Source: Rhizobium sp. NLR16a (GTDB lineage Bacteria > Pseudomonadota > Alphaproteobacteria > Rhizobiales > Rhizobiaceae). Taken from it: a stretch of 64,000 bases of DNA. The notes under the pieces are model-generated. The model made no database searches, was not told where the DNA came from, and saw nothing but the letters and a program-made list of their open reading frames with translations. The translations under genes and the position numbers were made by a program. Position 1 is the stretch's first letter; every line of letters starts with the position of its first letter. Shown here piece after piece: positions 11,095-19,635 of the stretch. The stretch covers positions 186,001-250,000 of the forward strand of contig NZ_CP072868.1 in NCBI RefSeq assembly GCF_017948245.1, read 5' to 3'.

Positions 11095-11739
11095 ATGCAA
11101 CTCACCGCCGAAAATCTGGCTGCAAGGCGCGGTGAGGATCTCATTTTCGTAAACATTTCCTTTCACTTGACGGCCGGAGAAGCCCTCGTTCTGACCGGCA
11201 AAAATGGATCGGGAAAATCCACTTTGCTGCGCGTTGCCGCCGGTCTTCTTAAGCCCGAAAAGGGAACTGTCATCTTCCGCGATAAAGAGAGCCCGCAAGG
11301 CCGCCATCCGGGCGAGGTCAGCCATTACCTCGGCCATCGAAATGCGATGAAGAATGAACTTACGGTTGCGGAGAATTTGGAATTCTGGCAGTCCTTCCTC
11401 AGCAGCCCGGGCGCCGCCGGCCTCCCTGTCGATGACGCCGCCGAAGCCGTCGGCCTCTTAGGGATCACCCACCTTCCCTTCGGCTATCTCTCCGCCGGCC
11501 AGCAACGCCGCTTCGCCTTCGCCAAGCTGCTCGTCGCCCACCGCCCCATCTGGATCCTCGACGAGCCCACCGCGGCCCTCGACGCCAGCGCCGACCGGCT
11601 GTTTGCCGGATTGATCGAAGCGCATCTGGCAAAAGGCGGCATCGTGCTGGCGGCAACTCATCAGCCACTGGGGCTCCAGAATGTGCAGGAATTGAAGATG
11701 ACGGGCTTTGCCGGCGTGGATCAGGGAGTGTGGGGATGA
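11095..11739 (+). CDS. ccmA: cytochrome c maturation ABC transporter ATPase CcmA
   Basis: The 214-residue ATPase has Walker A GKNGSGKST (35-43), signature LSAGQQRR (132-139) and Walker B IWILDEP just after. With CcmB and CcmC it releases holo-CcmE during delivery of heme to periplasmic c-type cytochromes. It is the first gene of a tightly packed ccmABCDG run, and its stop overlaps the ccmB start (ATGA). Confidence 0.93.
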   Translation: MQLTAENLAARRGEDLIFVNISFHLTAGEALVLTGKNGSGKSTLLRVAAGLLKPEKGTVIFRDKESPQGRHPGEVSHYLGHRNAMKNELTVAENLEFWQSFLSSPGAAGLPVDDAAEAVGLLGITHLPFGYLSAGQQRRFAFAKLLVAHRPIWILDEPTAALDASADRLFAGLIEAHLAKGGIVLAATHQPLGLQNVQELKMTGFAGVDQGVWG

Positions 11740-12395
11740 CCACCCTCTTTCTCCGCGACCTGAAACTTTCCATCCGCGCCGGCGGCGGCGCGCTGATCGG
11801 CGTGCTGTTCTTCCTGACCATCGTCGCCGTCATCCCCTTCGGCGTCGGACCCGATCTCAAGCTGCTCTCGCGCATCGGCCCCGCCATTGTCTGGATCGGC
11901 GCGCTGCTTGCCGCCCTTCTCGGCCTCGACCGGCTGTTCCAGGCCGAGCGCGACGATGGGTCGCTCGACCTGATGCTGATGCAGGAAACGCCACTTGTGC
12001 TCACCGTGCTCCTCAAATGCTTCGCCCACTGGACCGCGACCAGCCTGCCGCTGGTCATCGCTTCGCCGCTGCTCGGCCTGTTCATGAACATGGACGAGAC
12101 GGCGATCGGCGCCACCATGCTGACGCTCTTCGTCGGATCGCCGGCGATCACCTTCATTGGCGCCGTCGGGGCTGCCGTCGCCGTTGCCCTGCCCCGCGGC
12201 GGTCTGCTGGTCTCGATCCTCGTATTGCCTTTGACGATCCCCGTGCTGATCTTCGGTGTCAGCGCCACCTATGCCGCGGTCGAGGATCCTGCGCCATTCC
12301 TGCCGCCCTTCCTCATATTGATCGCACTGACGCTGTTCTTTGCGGTCATCGGCCCCGCCGCCGCCGCCTTGGCGCTGCGAAACACGTCGGATTGA
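11736..12395 (+). CDS. ccmB: cytochrome c maturation permease CcmB
   Basis: The 219-residue membrane protein has six predicted helices and the CcmB segments FLRDLKLSIRAGG at the N terminus, QAERDDGSLDLML near 70 and SPLLGLFMNMD near 110. It is the permease-like partner of CcmA. The start at 11736 overlaps the ccmA stop by four bases; an in-frame ATG six bases earlier is possible. Confidence 0.92.
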   Translation: MTTLFLRDLKLSIRAGGGALIGVLFFLTIVAVIPFGVGPDLKLLSRIGPAIVWIGALLAALLGLDRLFQAERDDGSLDLMLMQETPLVLTVLLKCFAHWTATSLPLVIASPLLGLFMNMDETAIGATMLTLFVGSPAITFIGAVGAAVAVALPRGGLLVSILVLPLTIPVLIFGVSATYAAVEDPAPFLPPFLILIALTLFFAVIGPAAAALALRNTSD

Positions 12396-12442
12396 ATGCC
12401 TTTCGATTGCGGGAAAAGCCGGATCAAGGTAAGGAAGCGCTC

Positions 12443-13204
12443 ATGAGCCAAACCAGCCTTGCCATCAGCAAAATCAGCGATCTCGCCAACCCGACGCGGT
12501 TTCTGGCGCTGGCCGCGCGCATCATTCCCTGGATGGCCAGCATTACCGTTCTCTGTTTTGCGGTCGGTCTTTATCTGAGCTTCGCGACCGAAGGCGATTA
12601 CCAGCAGGGCGAGACGGTGCGCATCATGTATATCCATGTGCCCGCCGCGTGGCTGTCGATGATGTGCTATACGATCATGAGCTTCTCGGCGATCGGCACG
12701 CTGGTGTGGCGCCACCCGCTCGCTGATGTTTCCGCCAAGGCCGCAGCCCCGCTCGGCGCCGCCTTTACGCTGCTGGCGCTCATCACCGGCTCGCTCTGGG
12801 GCAAGCCGATGTGGGGCACCTGGTGGGTCTGGGATGCCAGACTGACCTCTGTCTTCATCCTCTTTCTGATGTATCTCGGCCTCATTGCGCTGAGCCGCGC
12901 CATCGACGATCCCTCGAGGGCCGCACGCGTCTCCGCCGTGCTGATCCTCGTGGGCTTCGTCAACATCCCGATCATCAAGTTTTCCGTCGACTGGTGGAAC
13001 ACGCTGCATCAGCCGGCAAGCGTGATACGCCTCGATGGCCCGGCGATCGATCCGGAATTCCTGCGCCCGCTCTTCGTCATGGCGACCGCCTTCACGCTGC
13101 TCTTCTTCACCCTGCACCTCATGGCCATGAGAAACGAGATCTGGCGCCGCCGCGTCGCCGCCCAGCGCCGTCTTGCCGCCCGCATGGCCAGCCGGGAGGA
13201 ATAG
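12443..13204 (+). CDS. ccmC: heme exporter/heme-handling protein CcmC
   Basis: The 253-residue polytopic protein carries the tryptophan-rich heme-binding motif WGTWWVWDARLT (124-135). Conserved periplasmic histidines flank it, at MYIHVPAAW near 65 and NTLHQPAS near 193. CcmC loads heme onto CcmE. The start at 12443 has AAGGAAGCGC upstream and matches the family; the longer open frame reads through ccmB in another register. Confidence 0.93.
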   Translation: MSQTSLAISKISDLANPTRFLALAARIIPWMASITVLCFAVGLYLSFATEGDYQQGETVRIMYIHVPAAWLSMMCYTIMSFSAIGTLVWRHPLADVSAKAAAPLGAAFTLLALITGSLWGKPMWGTWWVWDARLTSVFILFLMYLGLIALSRAIDDPSRAARVSAVLILVGFVNIPIIKFSVDWWNTLHQPASVIRLDGPAIDPEFLRPLFVMATAFTLLFFTLHLMAMRNEIWRRRVAAQRRLAARMASREE

Positions 13205-13207
13205 GTC

Positions 13208-13375
13208 GTGACGCACGCCTTCTATGTCTATGCATCCTATGGCATCGCCGCATTGGTGACACTCGCCGTCATCCTGTGGACCTGGGCCGACGGCCGGGCG
13301 CGCCGACGGGAACTGGCAGCGCTCGAAGCCGCCGGCATCCGCCGCCGCTCGGCGCGGCCAAAGGACGGCGAATGA
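13208..13375 (+). CDS. ccmD: heme exporter protein CcmD
   Basis: A 55-residue single-pass membrane protein starts with GTG at 13208. It has the conserved order [14 protein letters not shown] (membrane helix), a Trp-rich edge, then a basic Arg-rich tail. CcmD is the small subunit that stabilises CcmC-CcmE. The gene fits exactly between ccmC (gap of three bases) and ccmG, whose ATG overlaps the TGA. Confidence 0.88.
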   Translation: MTHAFYVYASYGIAALVTLAVILWTWADGRARRRELAALEAAGIRRRSARPKDGE

Positions 13376-13980
13376 ACGACGCACAGGAAAAAACGACCGG
13401 CAAGCCCCGAGGACTTGGCCGCTACGCCCTGGCGCTTCTGCCGCTGATCGTGTTCGCCGGCATTGCGGCGACGGCCGCGAAGATGCTCTATGACCAGGAT
13501 TTCCACGGCAAAAACATCGCCGAAATCCCGTCCGCCCTAATCGGCACCAAGGCGCCGTCGCTGAACCTTCCGCCACTCGACGGCACCAACCTGCCGGCGC
13601 TGACCGACGCCGCGATCAACGGCAAGCTGACGCTTGTCAACGTCTTCGCCTCCTGGTGCATCCCCTGCCGCAACGAACACCCTATTCTCAAGGAACTCGC
13701 CAAAGACGGCCGGCTGAACATCGTCGCCATCAATTACAAGGACAAGAACGAGAACGCCCTGCGCTTTCTTGGCGAACTCGGCAATCCCTATCAAGCGATC
13801 GGCGTCGATCCAAACGGCAAGGCGGCGATCGACTGGGGCGTCTACGGCATCCCGGAAAGTTACCTCGTCAGCGCCGACGGTACCATCCTCTACAAGCGCG
13901 TCGGCCCCTTCGACGACATCAGCCTGAAGGAAGGCCTGTATCCGGCGATGGAAAAGGCGCTGGGCAAGCCGGCTTCGTAA
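13372..13980 (+). CDS. ccmG: thiol:disulfide interchange protein CcmG/DsbE (CycY)
   Basis: The 202-residue protein has a membrane anchor at about residues 18-36 and a periplasmic thioredoxin domain with WCIPC at 95-99 and the cis-proline region GIPESYLV. It reduces the CXXCH cysteines of apocytochrome c before heme ligation. The start overlaps the ccmD stop by four bases. It is the last gene of the ccm run; ccmE, F, H and I are not in this window. Confidence 0.92.
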   Translation: MNDAQEKTTGKPRGLGRYALALLPLIVFAGIAATAAKMLYDQDFHGKNIAEIPSALIGTKAPSLNLPPLDGTNLPALTDAAINGKLTLVNVFASWCIPCRNEHPILKELAKDGRLNIVAINYKDKNENALRFLGELGNPYQAIGVDPNGKAAIDWGVYGIPESYLVSADGTILYKRVGPFDDISLKEGLYPAMEKALGKPAS

Positions 13981-14143
13981 GTTTCTCCCTACGAACATAC
14001 GATTAGCTGTCGATTACGCCCGCCGAGGGCGATGCCTCCAGCCCCGCGCCTTCAGTGATCATTGATCCGGCTCCACGGACCGGCCGCACGCCATTCACCG
14101 GCGATCAATCTTTTCGCGATGGTTCATATCAAAACCTCTGCTT

Positions 14144-14173
14144 AGACATCAGAATGTTGATTTCAGACATCAA
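14144..14173. promoter_or_regulatory. candidate operator: paired AGACATCA repeats upstream of the HTH gene
   Basis: AGACATCA occurs at 14144-14151 and 14165-14172, 21 bases apart, that is two helical turns on the same face. The second copy is also part of the inverted repeat TTGAT-N7-ATCAA (14157-14173). Placed about 60-90 bases before a small HTH regulator gene, this could be its autoregulatory operator. The assignment is inferred from position and symmetry only. Confidence 0.35.
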
Positions 14174-14230
14174 TAGGCACATCATGGACCTCAACTGTCA
14201 GAGTGTGCGCAAGATAAGCGATGTTTAATC

Positions 14231-14545
14231 GTGATCACTGCAGCTCAGATGCGGGCCGCCAGGGCCATTCTCGGTATCGACCAGCGGCAGTTGGCCGAAC
14301 TGACGGGAGTTTCGGTTCCGACGATCCAGAGAATGGAGGCGAGTGCCGATGTGGTGCGCGGGAATGTCGACACCCTGATGCGTCTGCTGGCGGCGCTGGA
14401 CAGTGCAGGTGTCGAGGTGATCAACGAGGGAGCCGTTAGCACGGATGGCGGGCGCGGGGTCAGGCTTAAAGCGAAGACCAAGCCCTCAGAGAGCGCAACC
14501 ACGGAACGGTTGGCGTCCTTGTCCACAGCGAGGACGAACTCGTGA
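14231..14545 (+). CDS. small XRE-family HTH transcriptional regulator
   Basis: The 104-residue protein has an XRE-type helix-turn-helix at about 5-60: MRAARAILGIDQRQLAELTGV is followed by VPTIQRMEAS, the recognition helix. The rest is a short tail. It starts with GTG at 14231. Its stop overlaps the GTG start of the hyfB-like gene by four bases, so regulator and membrane complex are almost certainly cotranscribed and coupled. It probably controls this operon, but that is inference. Confidence 0.78.
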   Translation: MITAAQMRAARAILGIDQRQLAELTGVSVPTIQRMEASADVVRGNVDTLMRLLAALDSAGVEVINEGAVSTDGGRGVRLKAKTKPSESATTERLASLSTARTNS

Positions 14546-16563
14546 CATCGGTTTCAGTCCTATTGTTATGCGCGGCGGCATTGCTTGGGACGGCGGTTTT
14601 GGCGGTACTGCTCACTCATTCGAGCCGGTCGACGCCAGTTGTCTACGGTGTGAGCCTGGCTTTCTCCGCCATCGCCTTTGTCACTGCCCTCGCATATCTT
14701 GTCGGAGGGCATCCTTCCGCCGAAGCATCGTTGCTTGCCCTTCCTATCGGCCTTCCGTGGCTGGGAAGCCATTTCCGGCTCGATGCGCTCGCTGCCTTCT
14801 TCATAATCGTCGTCAATCTCGGCAGTGCCCTTTCGGCTCTCTACGCCCTCGGTTACGGCCGTCACGAACATGCGCCGCATCGCGTGCTGCCGTTCTTTCC
14901 CGCCTTCCTCTCCGGCATGAACCTGGTGATCCTGGCAGACGATGCCTTCACCTTCCTCATCTCCTGGGAGTTCATGTCGCTTGCTTCCTGGGCGCTGGTG
15001 ATGGCCCACCATCGCGATGCCGATAACCGGAAGGCCGGCTACGTCTACATCGTCATGGCGAGCGCCGGCTCGCTTGCCCTGTTGCTCGCATTCGGCCTGC
15101 TTGCAGGATCTGCCGGCGATTATAGCTTCGCAGCCATGCGGTTATCGGCGCACAGTCCGTTTGTGGCCGGCCTCGCGCTTGTCCTGCTGCTGCTCGGCGC
15201 CGGTTCCAAGGCTGGTCTCGTGCCGCTGCATGTCTGGTTGCCGCTGGCGCATCCAGCAGCCCCAAGCCATGTTTCCGCCTTGATGAGCGGCGTCATGACC
15301 AAGGTCGCGGTCTATGGTTTCATCCGGGTGGTCTTCGATCTGCTCGGCATGCCGACCTGGTGGTCGGGTATCGTCGTGCTGATCATCGGCAGCGGGAGCG
15401 CCGTGCTCGGCATCCTGCAGGCGCTGATGGAGAGCGATCTCAAACGATTGCTCGCCTACAGCACCATCGAAAATATCGGGGTGATCTTCGTCAGCCTCGG
15501 GCTGGCGCTTGCCTTCAAGGCGAACGGTATGGGGCTGGCGGCAGCATTAGCGCTGACTGCCGCGCTATTTCATGTCCTCAACCATTCATTCTTCAAGAGC
15601 TTGCTCTTCTTCGGCGCCGGCGCGGTGCTGACGGCGACCGGTGAGCGGAGCATGGACAAGCTCGGCGGCCTTATCCATCGCATGCCGGTCACGAGCGTCG
15701 TTTTCCTCGTCGGCTGCGTCGCGATCTCGGCCCTGCCGCCATTCAATGGCTTTGTTTCCGAGTGGCTGTCGTTCCAGGCTATGCTGCAGAGCCCGGTTCT
15801 GCCGCAATGGGGCTTGAAGATTCTGGTGCCGGCGGTGGGCGGCATGCTGGCTTTATCGGCTGCCCTGGCGGCTGCCTGTTTCGTCAAGACATTCGGCGTG
15901 ACCTTTCTCGGTCGTCCTCGCACCATTGTGGCCGAGAAGGCGGTGGAGGTCGATCGCTTCTCGCTCGCGGCGATGTGCGTGCTGGCCGCGCTGTGTCTTC
16001 TGGCGGGGATCCTGCCGGGGATCGTCATCGATGCGCTCGCGCCCGTAACGCTGTCGCTGATCGGGGAACAGGTGCCGATGCAGACGGATATTCCATGGCT
16101 GTCGATTGTGCCGATCGCCGAGAGCCGCAGTACCTATAATGGTCTTCTGGTATTCCTGTTCACCCTCTTCTCAGCGTCGTCGACGGCCTATCTCATCCAC
16201 CGTTTCGCCTCGCGGGCGCTGCGCCGGGCGCCCGCCTGGGATTGCGGCTTTCCCGAAATCAACCCGGCGACGCAATACACGGCAGGCAGCTTTGCCCAGC
16301 CGGTTCGGCGCGTTTTCGGGACGGTGGTTTTCCGCGCCCGCGAAAGGGTGGACATGCCGCCGCCGGGGGATCTTCGGCCGGCGCGTTTTGCCGTCGAGGC
16401 GCATGACCTGATTTGGGAAGGGCTCTACCTGCCGATCGTCGGCGCCGTCGGGTTTGCCGCCGAAAAGCTCAACCATCTGCAATTCCTGACGATCCGGCGC
16501 TATCTGAGCCTGGTCTTCCTCGCGCTCGTCTTCCTGCTTCTGGTGCTGGCGCTATGGTCATGA
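14542..16563 (+). CDS. hyfB: hydrogenase-4 component B-like proton-translocating subunit (HyfB/NuoL type)
   Basis: This 673-residue membrane protein of the antiporter-like NuoL/M/N family has about 15 helices. The conserved proton-channel region includes WEFMSLASWALV with its Glu, GAGSKAGLVPLHVWLPLAHP with its Lys/His, and HHSF-like NHSFFKSLLFFGAG. The length and the C-terminal extension resemble HyfB/HycC. It is the first structural gene of a hyfBCEFGI-like operon that is complex I-related. It starts with GTG, overlapping the HTH gene. Confidence 0.85.
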   Translation: MTSVSVLLLCAAALLGTAVLAVLLTHSSRSTPVVYGVSLAFSAIAFVTALAYLVGGHPSAEASLLALPIGLPWLGSHFRLDALAAFFIIVVNLGSALSALYALGYGRHEHAPHRVLPFFPAFLSGMNLVILADDAFTFLISWEFMSLASWALVMAHHRDADNRKAGYVYIVMASAGSLALLLAFGLLAGSAGDYSFAAMRLSAHSPFVAGLALVLLLLGAGSKAGLVPLHVWLPLAHPAAPSHVSALMSGVMTKVAVYGFIRVVFDLLGMPTWWSGIVVLIIGSGSAVLGILQALMESDLKRLLAYSTIENIGVIFVSLGLALAFKANGMGLAAALALTAALFHVLNHSFFKSLLFFGAGAVLTATGERSMDKLGGLIHRMPVTSVVFLVGCVAISALPPFNGFVSEWLSFQAMLQSPVLPQWGLKILVPAVGGMLALSAALAAACFVKTFGVTFLGRPRTIVAEKAVEVDRFSLAAMCVLAALCLLAGILPGIVIDALAPVTLSLIGEQVPMQTDIPWLSIVPIAESRSTYNGLLVFLFTLFSASSTAYLIHRFASRALRRAPAWDCGFPEINPATQYTAGSFAQPVRRVFGTVVFRARERVDMPPPGDLRPARFAVEAHDLIWEGLYLPIVGAVGFAAEKLNHLQFLTIRRYLSLVFLALVFLLLVLALWS

Positions 16564-17510
16564 TCTCCGCTCTCCTCGTCCAGGCCGTTCAGATGGCGCT
16601 CGTCGTGCTGATCGCGCCGCTGCTGACCGGTTTTATCCGTCTGATCAAGGCGCGGTTGCTGCGCCGGCGGGGGCCCTCCATGATCCAGCCCTACCGCGAC
16701 ATTCTGCGGCTCGTGCGCAAGGAAGTGGTGCTGGCCGAGAATGCGTCATGGCTGTTCCGGATAACGCCCTACCTCATCTTCGCCGCGACCTGGGTCGCGG
16801 CTGCAGTCATCCCGACTTTCGCCACTGGCCTCATCTTTAGCTGGACGGCCGATCTGATCGCCATCATCGCACTGCTTGGCAGCGCGCGTTTCTTTCTGGC
16901 GCTCGCCGGCATGGACGTCGGCACCAGCTTCGGCGGCATCGGATCGAGCCGCGAAGTGATGATCGCAACGCTGGCAGAACCGTCGATGCTGCTCATCATC
17001 TTCACGCTCGCCCTGATCGCCGGCTCGACCCAGCTTTCGAGCATCGCCGCCTTCATGACGTCACCGCAGGTGGGGCTGCGGGTTTCGCTGGCGATCGCCT
17101 TGATCGCGCTCGTCATGATCGCAATCGCCGAAAACGCGCGTATTCCCGTTGATAATCCCGCTACCCATCTGGAACTGACCATGGTGCATGAGGCCATGGT
17201 GCTCGAATATTCCGGACGGCACCTCGCAATTATCGAATTGGCGGCCTTCCTGAAGCTCGAACTCTACATCTCGTTGATCGCCTGCATGTTCGTTCCGTGG
17301 AAACTCGCCGAATTGGGAGAAGGCCCTTCTGCCTATCTGGCTGGCATCCTTGCCTATCTTGCCAAGCTCGCAGTCGGCGGTGCTCTCCTCGCCCTGTTCG
17401 AAACGGCAACCGCCAAGATGCGGGTTTTCCGGGTGCCGGAATTTCTTGGCGCCGCGCTGATGCTCGGCCTGCTCGCGACTCTGTTGCGCTTCGTTTCAAG
17501 GAGCCTTTGA
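16560..17510 (+). CDS. hyfC: hydrogenase-4 component C-like membrane subunit (HyfC/NuoH type)
   Basis: The 316-residue subunit belongs to the NuoH/HycD family and anchors the hydrophilic arm. It shows RRRGPSMIQPYRDILRLVRKE near 28-50 and the quinone-site-like loop AENARIPVDNPATHLELTMVHEAM, which is highly conserved in the family. I chose the ATG at 16560, overlapping the hyfB stop by four bases like its neighbours. An ATG at 16554 would add two residues. Confidence 0.85.
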   Translation: MISALLVQAVQMALVVLIAPLLTGFIRLIKARLLRRRGPSMIQPYRDILRLVRKEVVLAENASWLFRITPYLIFAATWVAAAVIPTFATGLIFSWTADLIAIIALLGSARFFLALAGMDVGTSFGGIGSSREVMIATLAEPSMLLIIFTLALIAGSTQLSSIAAFMTSPQVGLRVSLAIALIALVMIAIAENARIPVDNPATHLELTMVHEAMVLEYSGRHLAIIELAAFLKLELYISLIACMFVPWKLAELGEGPSAYLAGILAYLAKLAVGGALLALFETATAKMRVFRVPEFLGAALMLGLLATLLRFVSRSL

Positions 17511-18175
17511 TGAACGGTGCGGTCTTCGACATCGCCCATATGCTCGCCGGCGGCCTGGTCTTGGTCAGCATGATGATGCTCTATCAGGACCGTCTCTACG
17601 CATTGCTCAACGTCTTCGCGCTGCATTCGCTGATATTGACGCTGTCGGTCGCTTGGCAGGCCTTCGTCCAGGATGCTCCGCATCTCTATGTCACGGCGGC
17701 GATCGCTCTCGTCTTCAAGGCAATCGTTATCCCCGTCGTACTCCATCGCATGATCCGCCAACTCGGCATCCACCGCGAGATCGAGGCCGTTGTCGGCATC
17801 GGCTCCACCATGCTCGCTGGCATCGCTCTCGTCGCTTTGGCGACGGTTATAATGCTGCGGGTGACGCCGGAGGCGGATCCTTTGGCGCGCGAGGACCTCG
17901 CCTTCGCATTATCCGTCCTGCTGCTGGGATTGCTGATCATGGTCACCCGCCGCAACGCGGTCAGTCAGGTCGTGGGCTTCATGTCGCTCGAAAATGGGCT
18001 GGTGCTCGCCGCGACCGGCGCCAAGGGCATGCCGCTCGTCGTCGAGATCAGCGTCGCCTTCTCGATCCTGATCGCCTTCATCGTCATCGGCGTTTTTCTG
18101 TTTCGCATCCGCGAACGCTTTGACACGGTCGATGTCCGCGCGCTGGATGACTTCAAAGGGAGACGGCGGAAATGA
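17510..18175 (+). CDS. hyfE: hydrogenase-4 component E-like membrane subunit (HyfE)
   Basis: The 221-residue, highly hydrophobic protein has about six helices and the HyfE signature region MVTRRNAVSQVVGFMSLENGL. That region resembles NuoK with an N-terminal extension. It starts one base before the end of hyfC and ends within the hyfF start. It is an expected part of the membrane arm. Confidence 0.85.
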   Translation: MNGAVFDIAHMLAGGLVLVSMMMLYQDRLYALLNVFALHSLILTLSVAWQAFVQDAPHLYVTAAIALVFKAIVIPVVLHRMIRQLGIHREIEAVVGIGSTMLAGIALVALATVIMLRVTPEADPLAREDLAFALSVLLLGLLIMVTRRNAVSQVVGFMSLENGLVLAATGAKGMPLVVEISVAFSILIAFIVIGVFLFRIRERFDTVDVRALDDFKGRRRK

Positions 18176-19635
18176 ATGCGTTCTCCTCCGTCGTGGCCTT
18201 CGATGCCGTGACAGCCGTCCTTGTGATACCGCTCGTTGCGGCTGCCCTCCTGGCGCTTTTGCCCGGTTATCGGATGACCGCACGGCTGAACGTATTTGCA
18301 AGCCTGCTGACCTTGCTCGCCGCGCTTTCCTTGTTCCCGGCCGAACGGCCGGCTCCGGGGCAATATCTGCTCGTCGACGATCTCAATATCGTCTTCATCG
18401 TCCTCAACAGCTTCGTGGGCTTTACCACCAGCATCTTCAGTGCCAGCTACATTGCGCATGAACTGGATATCGGCCGGCTGACGCCTGCAAACCTTCGTTT
18501 CTACCATGCCATGTATCAGATCATGATGTTCGGCATGAATCTGGCATTCGTGTCCAACAATATCGGCCTGATGTGGGTCGCCGTCGAGCTTGCAACGCTC
18601 ACCACCGTGCTGATGGTCGGCATCTACCGTACCCACGAAGCACTGGAAGCTGCCTGGAAATATTTCATTCTGGGAAGCGTCGGCATCGCGTTTGCGCTTT
18701 TCGGCACCATTCTCATCTACCTGGCGGCGCAGCCGGTGGTCGGCGAAGGCTATGACGCCATGGTCTGGACCATTCTGATCGAGCACGCCTCGGCCTTCGA
18801 TCCGGCGCTTCTCAACGTCGCTTTCGTATTTCTGCTGCTTGGATATGGCACCAAGATCGGTCTCGCGCCATTGCATGCCTGGCTGCCGGATGCCCATGCC
18901 GAGGGCCCGACGCCGATCTCGGCGGTCCTGTCCGGCTTGCTCCTGAATGTCGCGCTCTATGCGGTCTTGCGCTTCAAGATGCTGTTGTCGGCCAATCCCG
19001 AAGCTCTTGCGCCTGGACCGCTGATGATGACGATGGGGCTCGCCTCGCTGATTTTCGCGGCATTCATGCTCTACCGCCGCCGCGACATCAAACGCCTGTT
19101 CGCCTATTCTTCGATCGAGCACATGGGCCTCATCGTCTTTGCTTTCGGCCTCGGCGGAGCATTCGCCAATTTCGCCGGACTATTGCATATGGTCATGCAT
19201 TCGCTGACGAAATCGGCGATCTTCTTCGCCGTCGGCCATATCGCTCAGGTCAAGGGAACGCAAAGGCTCTCCGCCATCCGCGGCCTCAGCGAAACGCATC
19301 CGGGGCTGGGCTGGGGCTTGCTGACCGGCGTTGTCGCCATCGCCGGCGTGCCGCCGGCGGGGATATTCATGAGCGAGTTCCTGATCGTCAGTTCAGCTTT
19401 CGCAAAGCAACCGCTGCTCGCCATTCCGCTCGTCTTCGGATTGCTGGTCGCTTTCGGTGCACTGCTGCTGCGGCTCACGGGAGCGGTGTTCGGACAGCCC
19501 CGCGGCAGCACGGCGCCCGCCGAGGCATCCTATGTGCCGATGTATGCTCATCTCATGCTGGTGCTTGTCGCCGGCGTCTATCTGCCGTCAGAGCTGGTTG
19601 CCTGGTTCCAGCATATCGCCAACCTTCTTCGATGA
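18172..19635 (+). CDS. hyfF: hydrogenase-4 component F-like proton-translocating subunit (HyfF/NuoN type)
   Basis: This 487-residue antiporter-like subunit has the channel residues in MWVAVELATLTTVLMVG (Glu) and GYGTKIGLAPLHAWLPDAHAEGPTPISA (Lys/His). It also has KRLFAYSSIEHMGLIVFAFG and HSLTKSAIFFAVGH. HyfB and HyfF together give the complex two proton-pump-like modules. Start and stop overlap the neighbours by four bases. Confidence 0.85.
   Translation: MNAFSSVVAFDAVTAVLVIPLVAAALLALLPGYRMTARLNVFASLLTLLAALSLFPAERPAPGQYLLVDDLNIVFIVLNSFVGFTTSIFSASYIAHELDIGRLTPANLRFYHAMYQIMMFGMNLAFVSNNIGLMWVAVELATLTTVLMVGIYRTHEALEAAWKYFILGSVGIAFALFGTILIYLAAQPVVGEGYDAMVWTILIEHASAFDPALLNVAFVFLLLGYGTKIGLAPLHAWLPDAHAEGPTPISAVLSGLLLNVALYAVLRFKMLLSANPEALAPGPLMMTMGLASLIFAAFMLYRRRDIKRLFAYSSIEHMGLIVFAFGLGGAFANFAGLLHMVMHSLTKSAIFFAVGHIAQVKGTQRLSAIRGLSETHPGLGWGLLTGVVAIAGVPPAGIFMSEFLIVSSAFAKQPLLAIPLVFGLLVAFGALLLRLTGAVFGQPRGSTAPAEASYVPMYAHLMLVLVAGVYLPSELVAWFQHIANLLR

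Noticed and set aside
18840-18905. DAB-type bicarbonate uptake system (NuoL-like plus DUF2309)
   Set aside because: No DUF2309 partner is present, and the neighbours are clear HyfC, E, G and I-type subunits.
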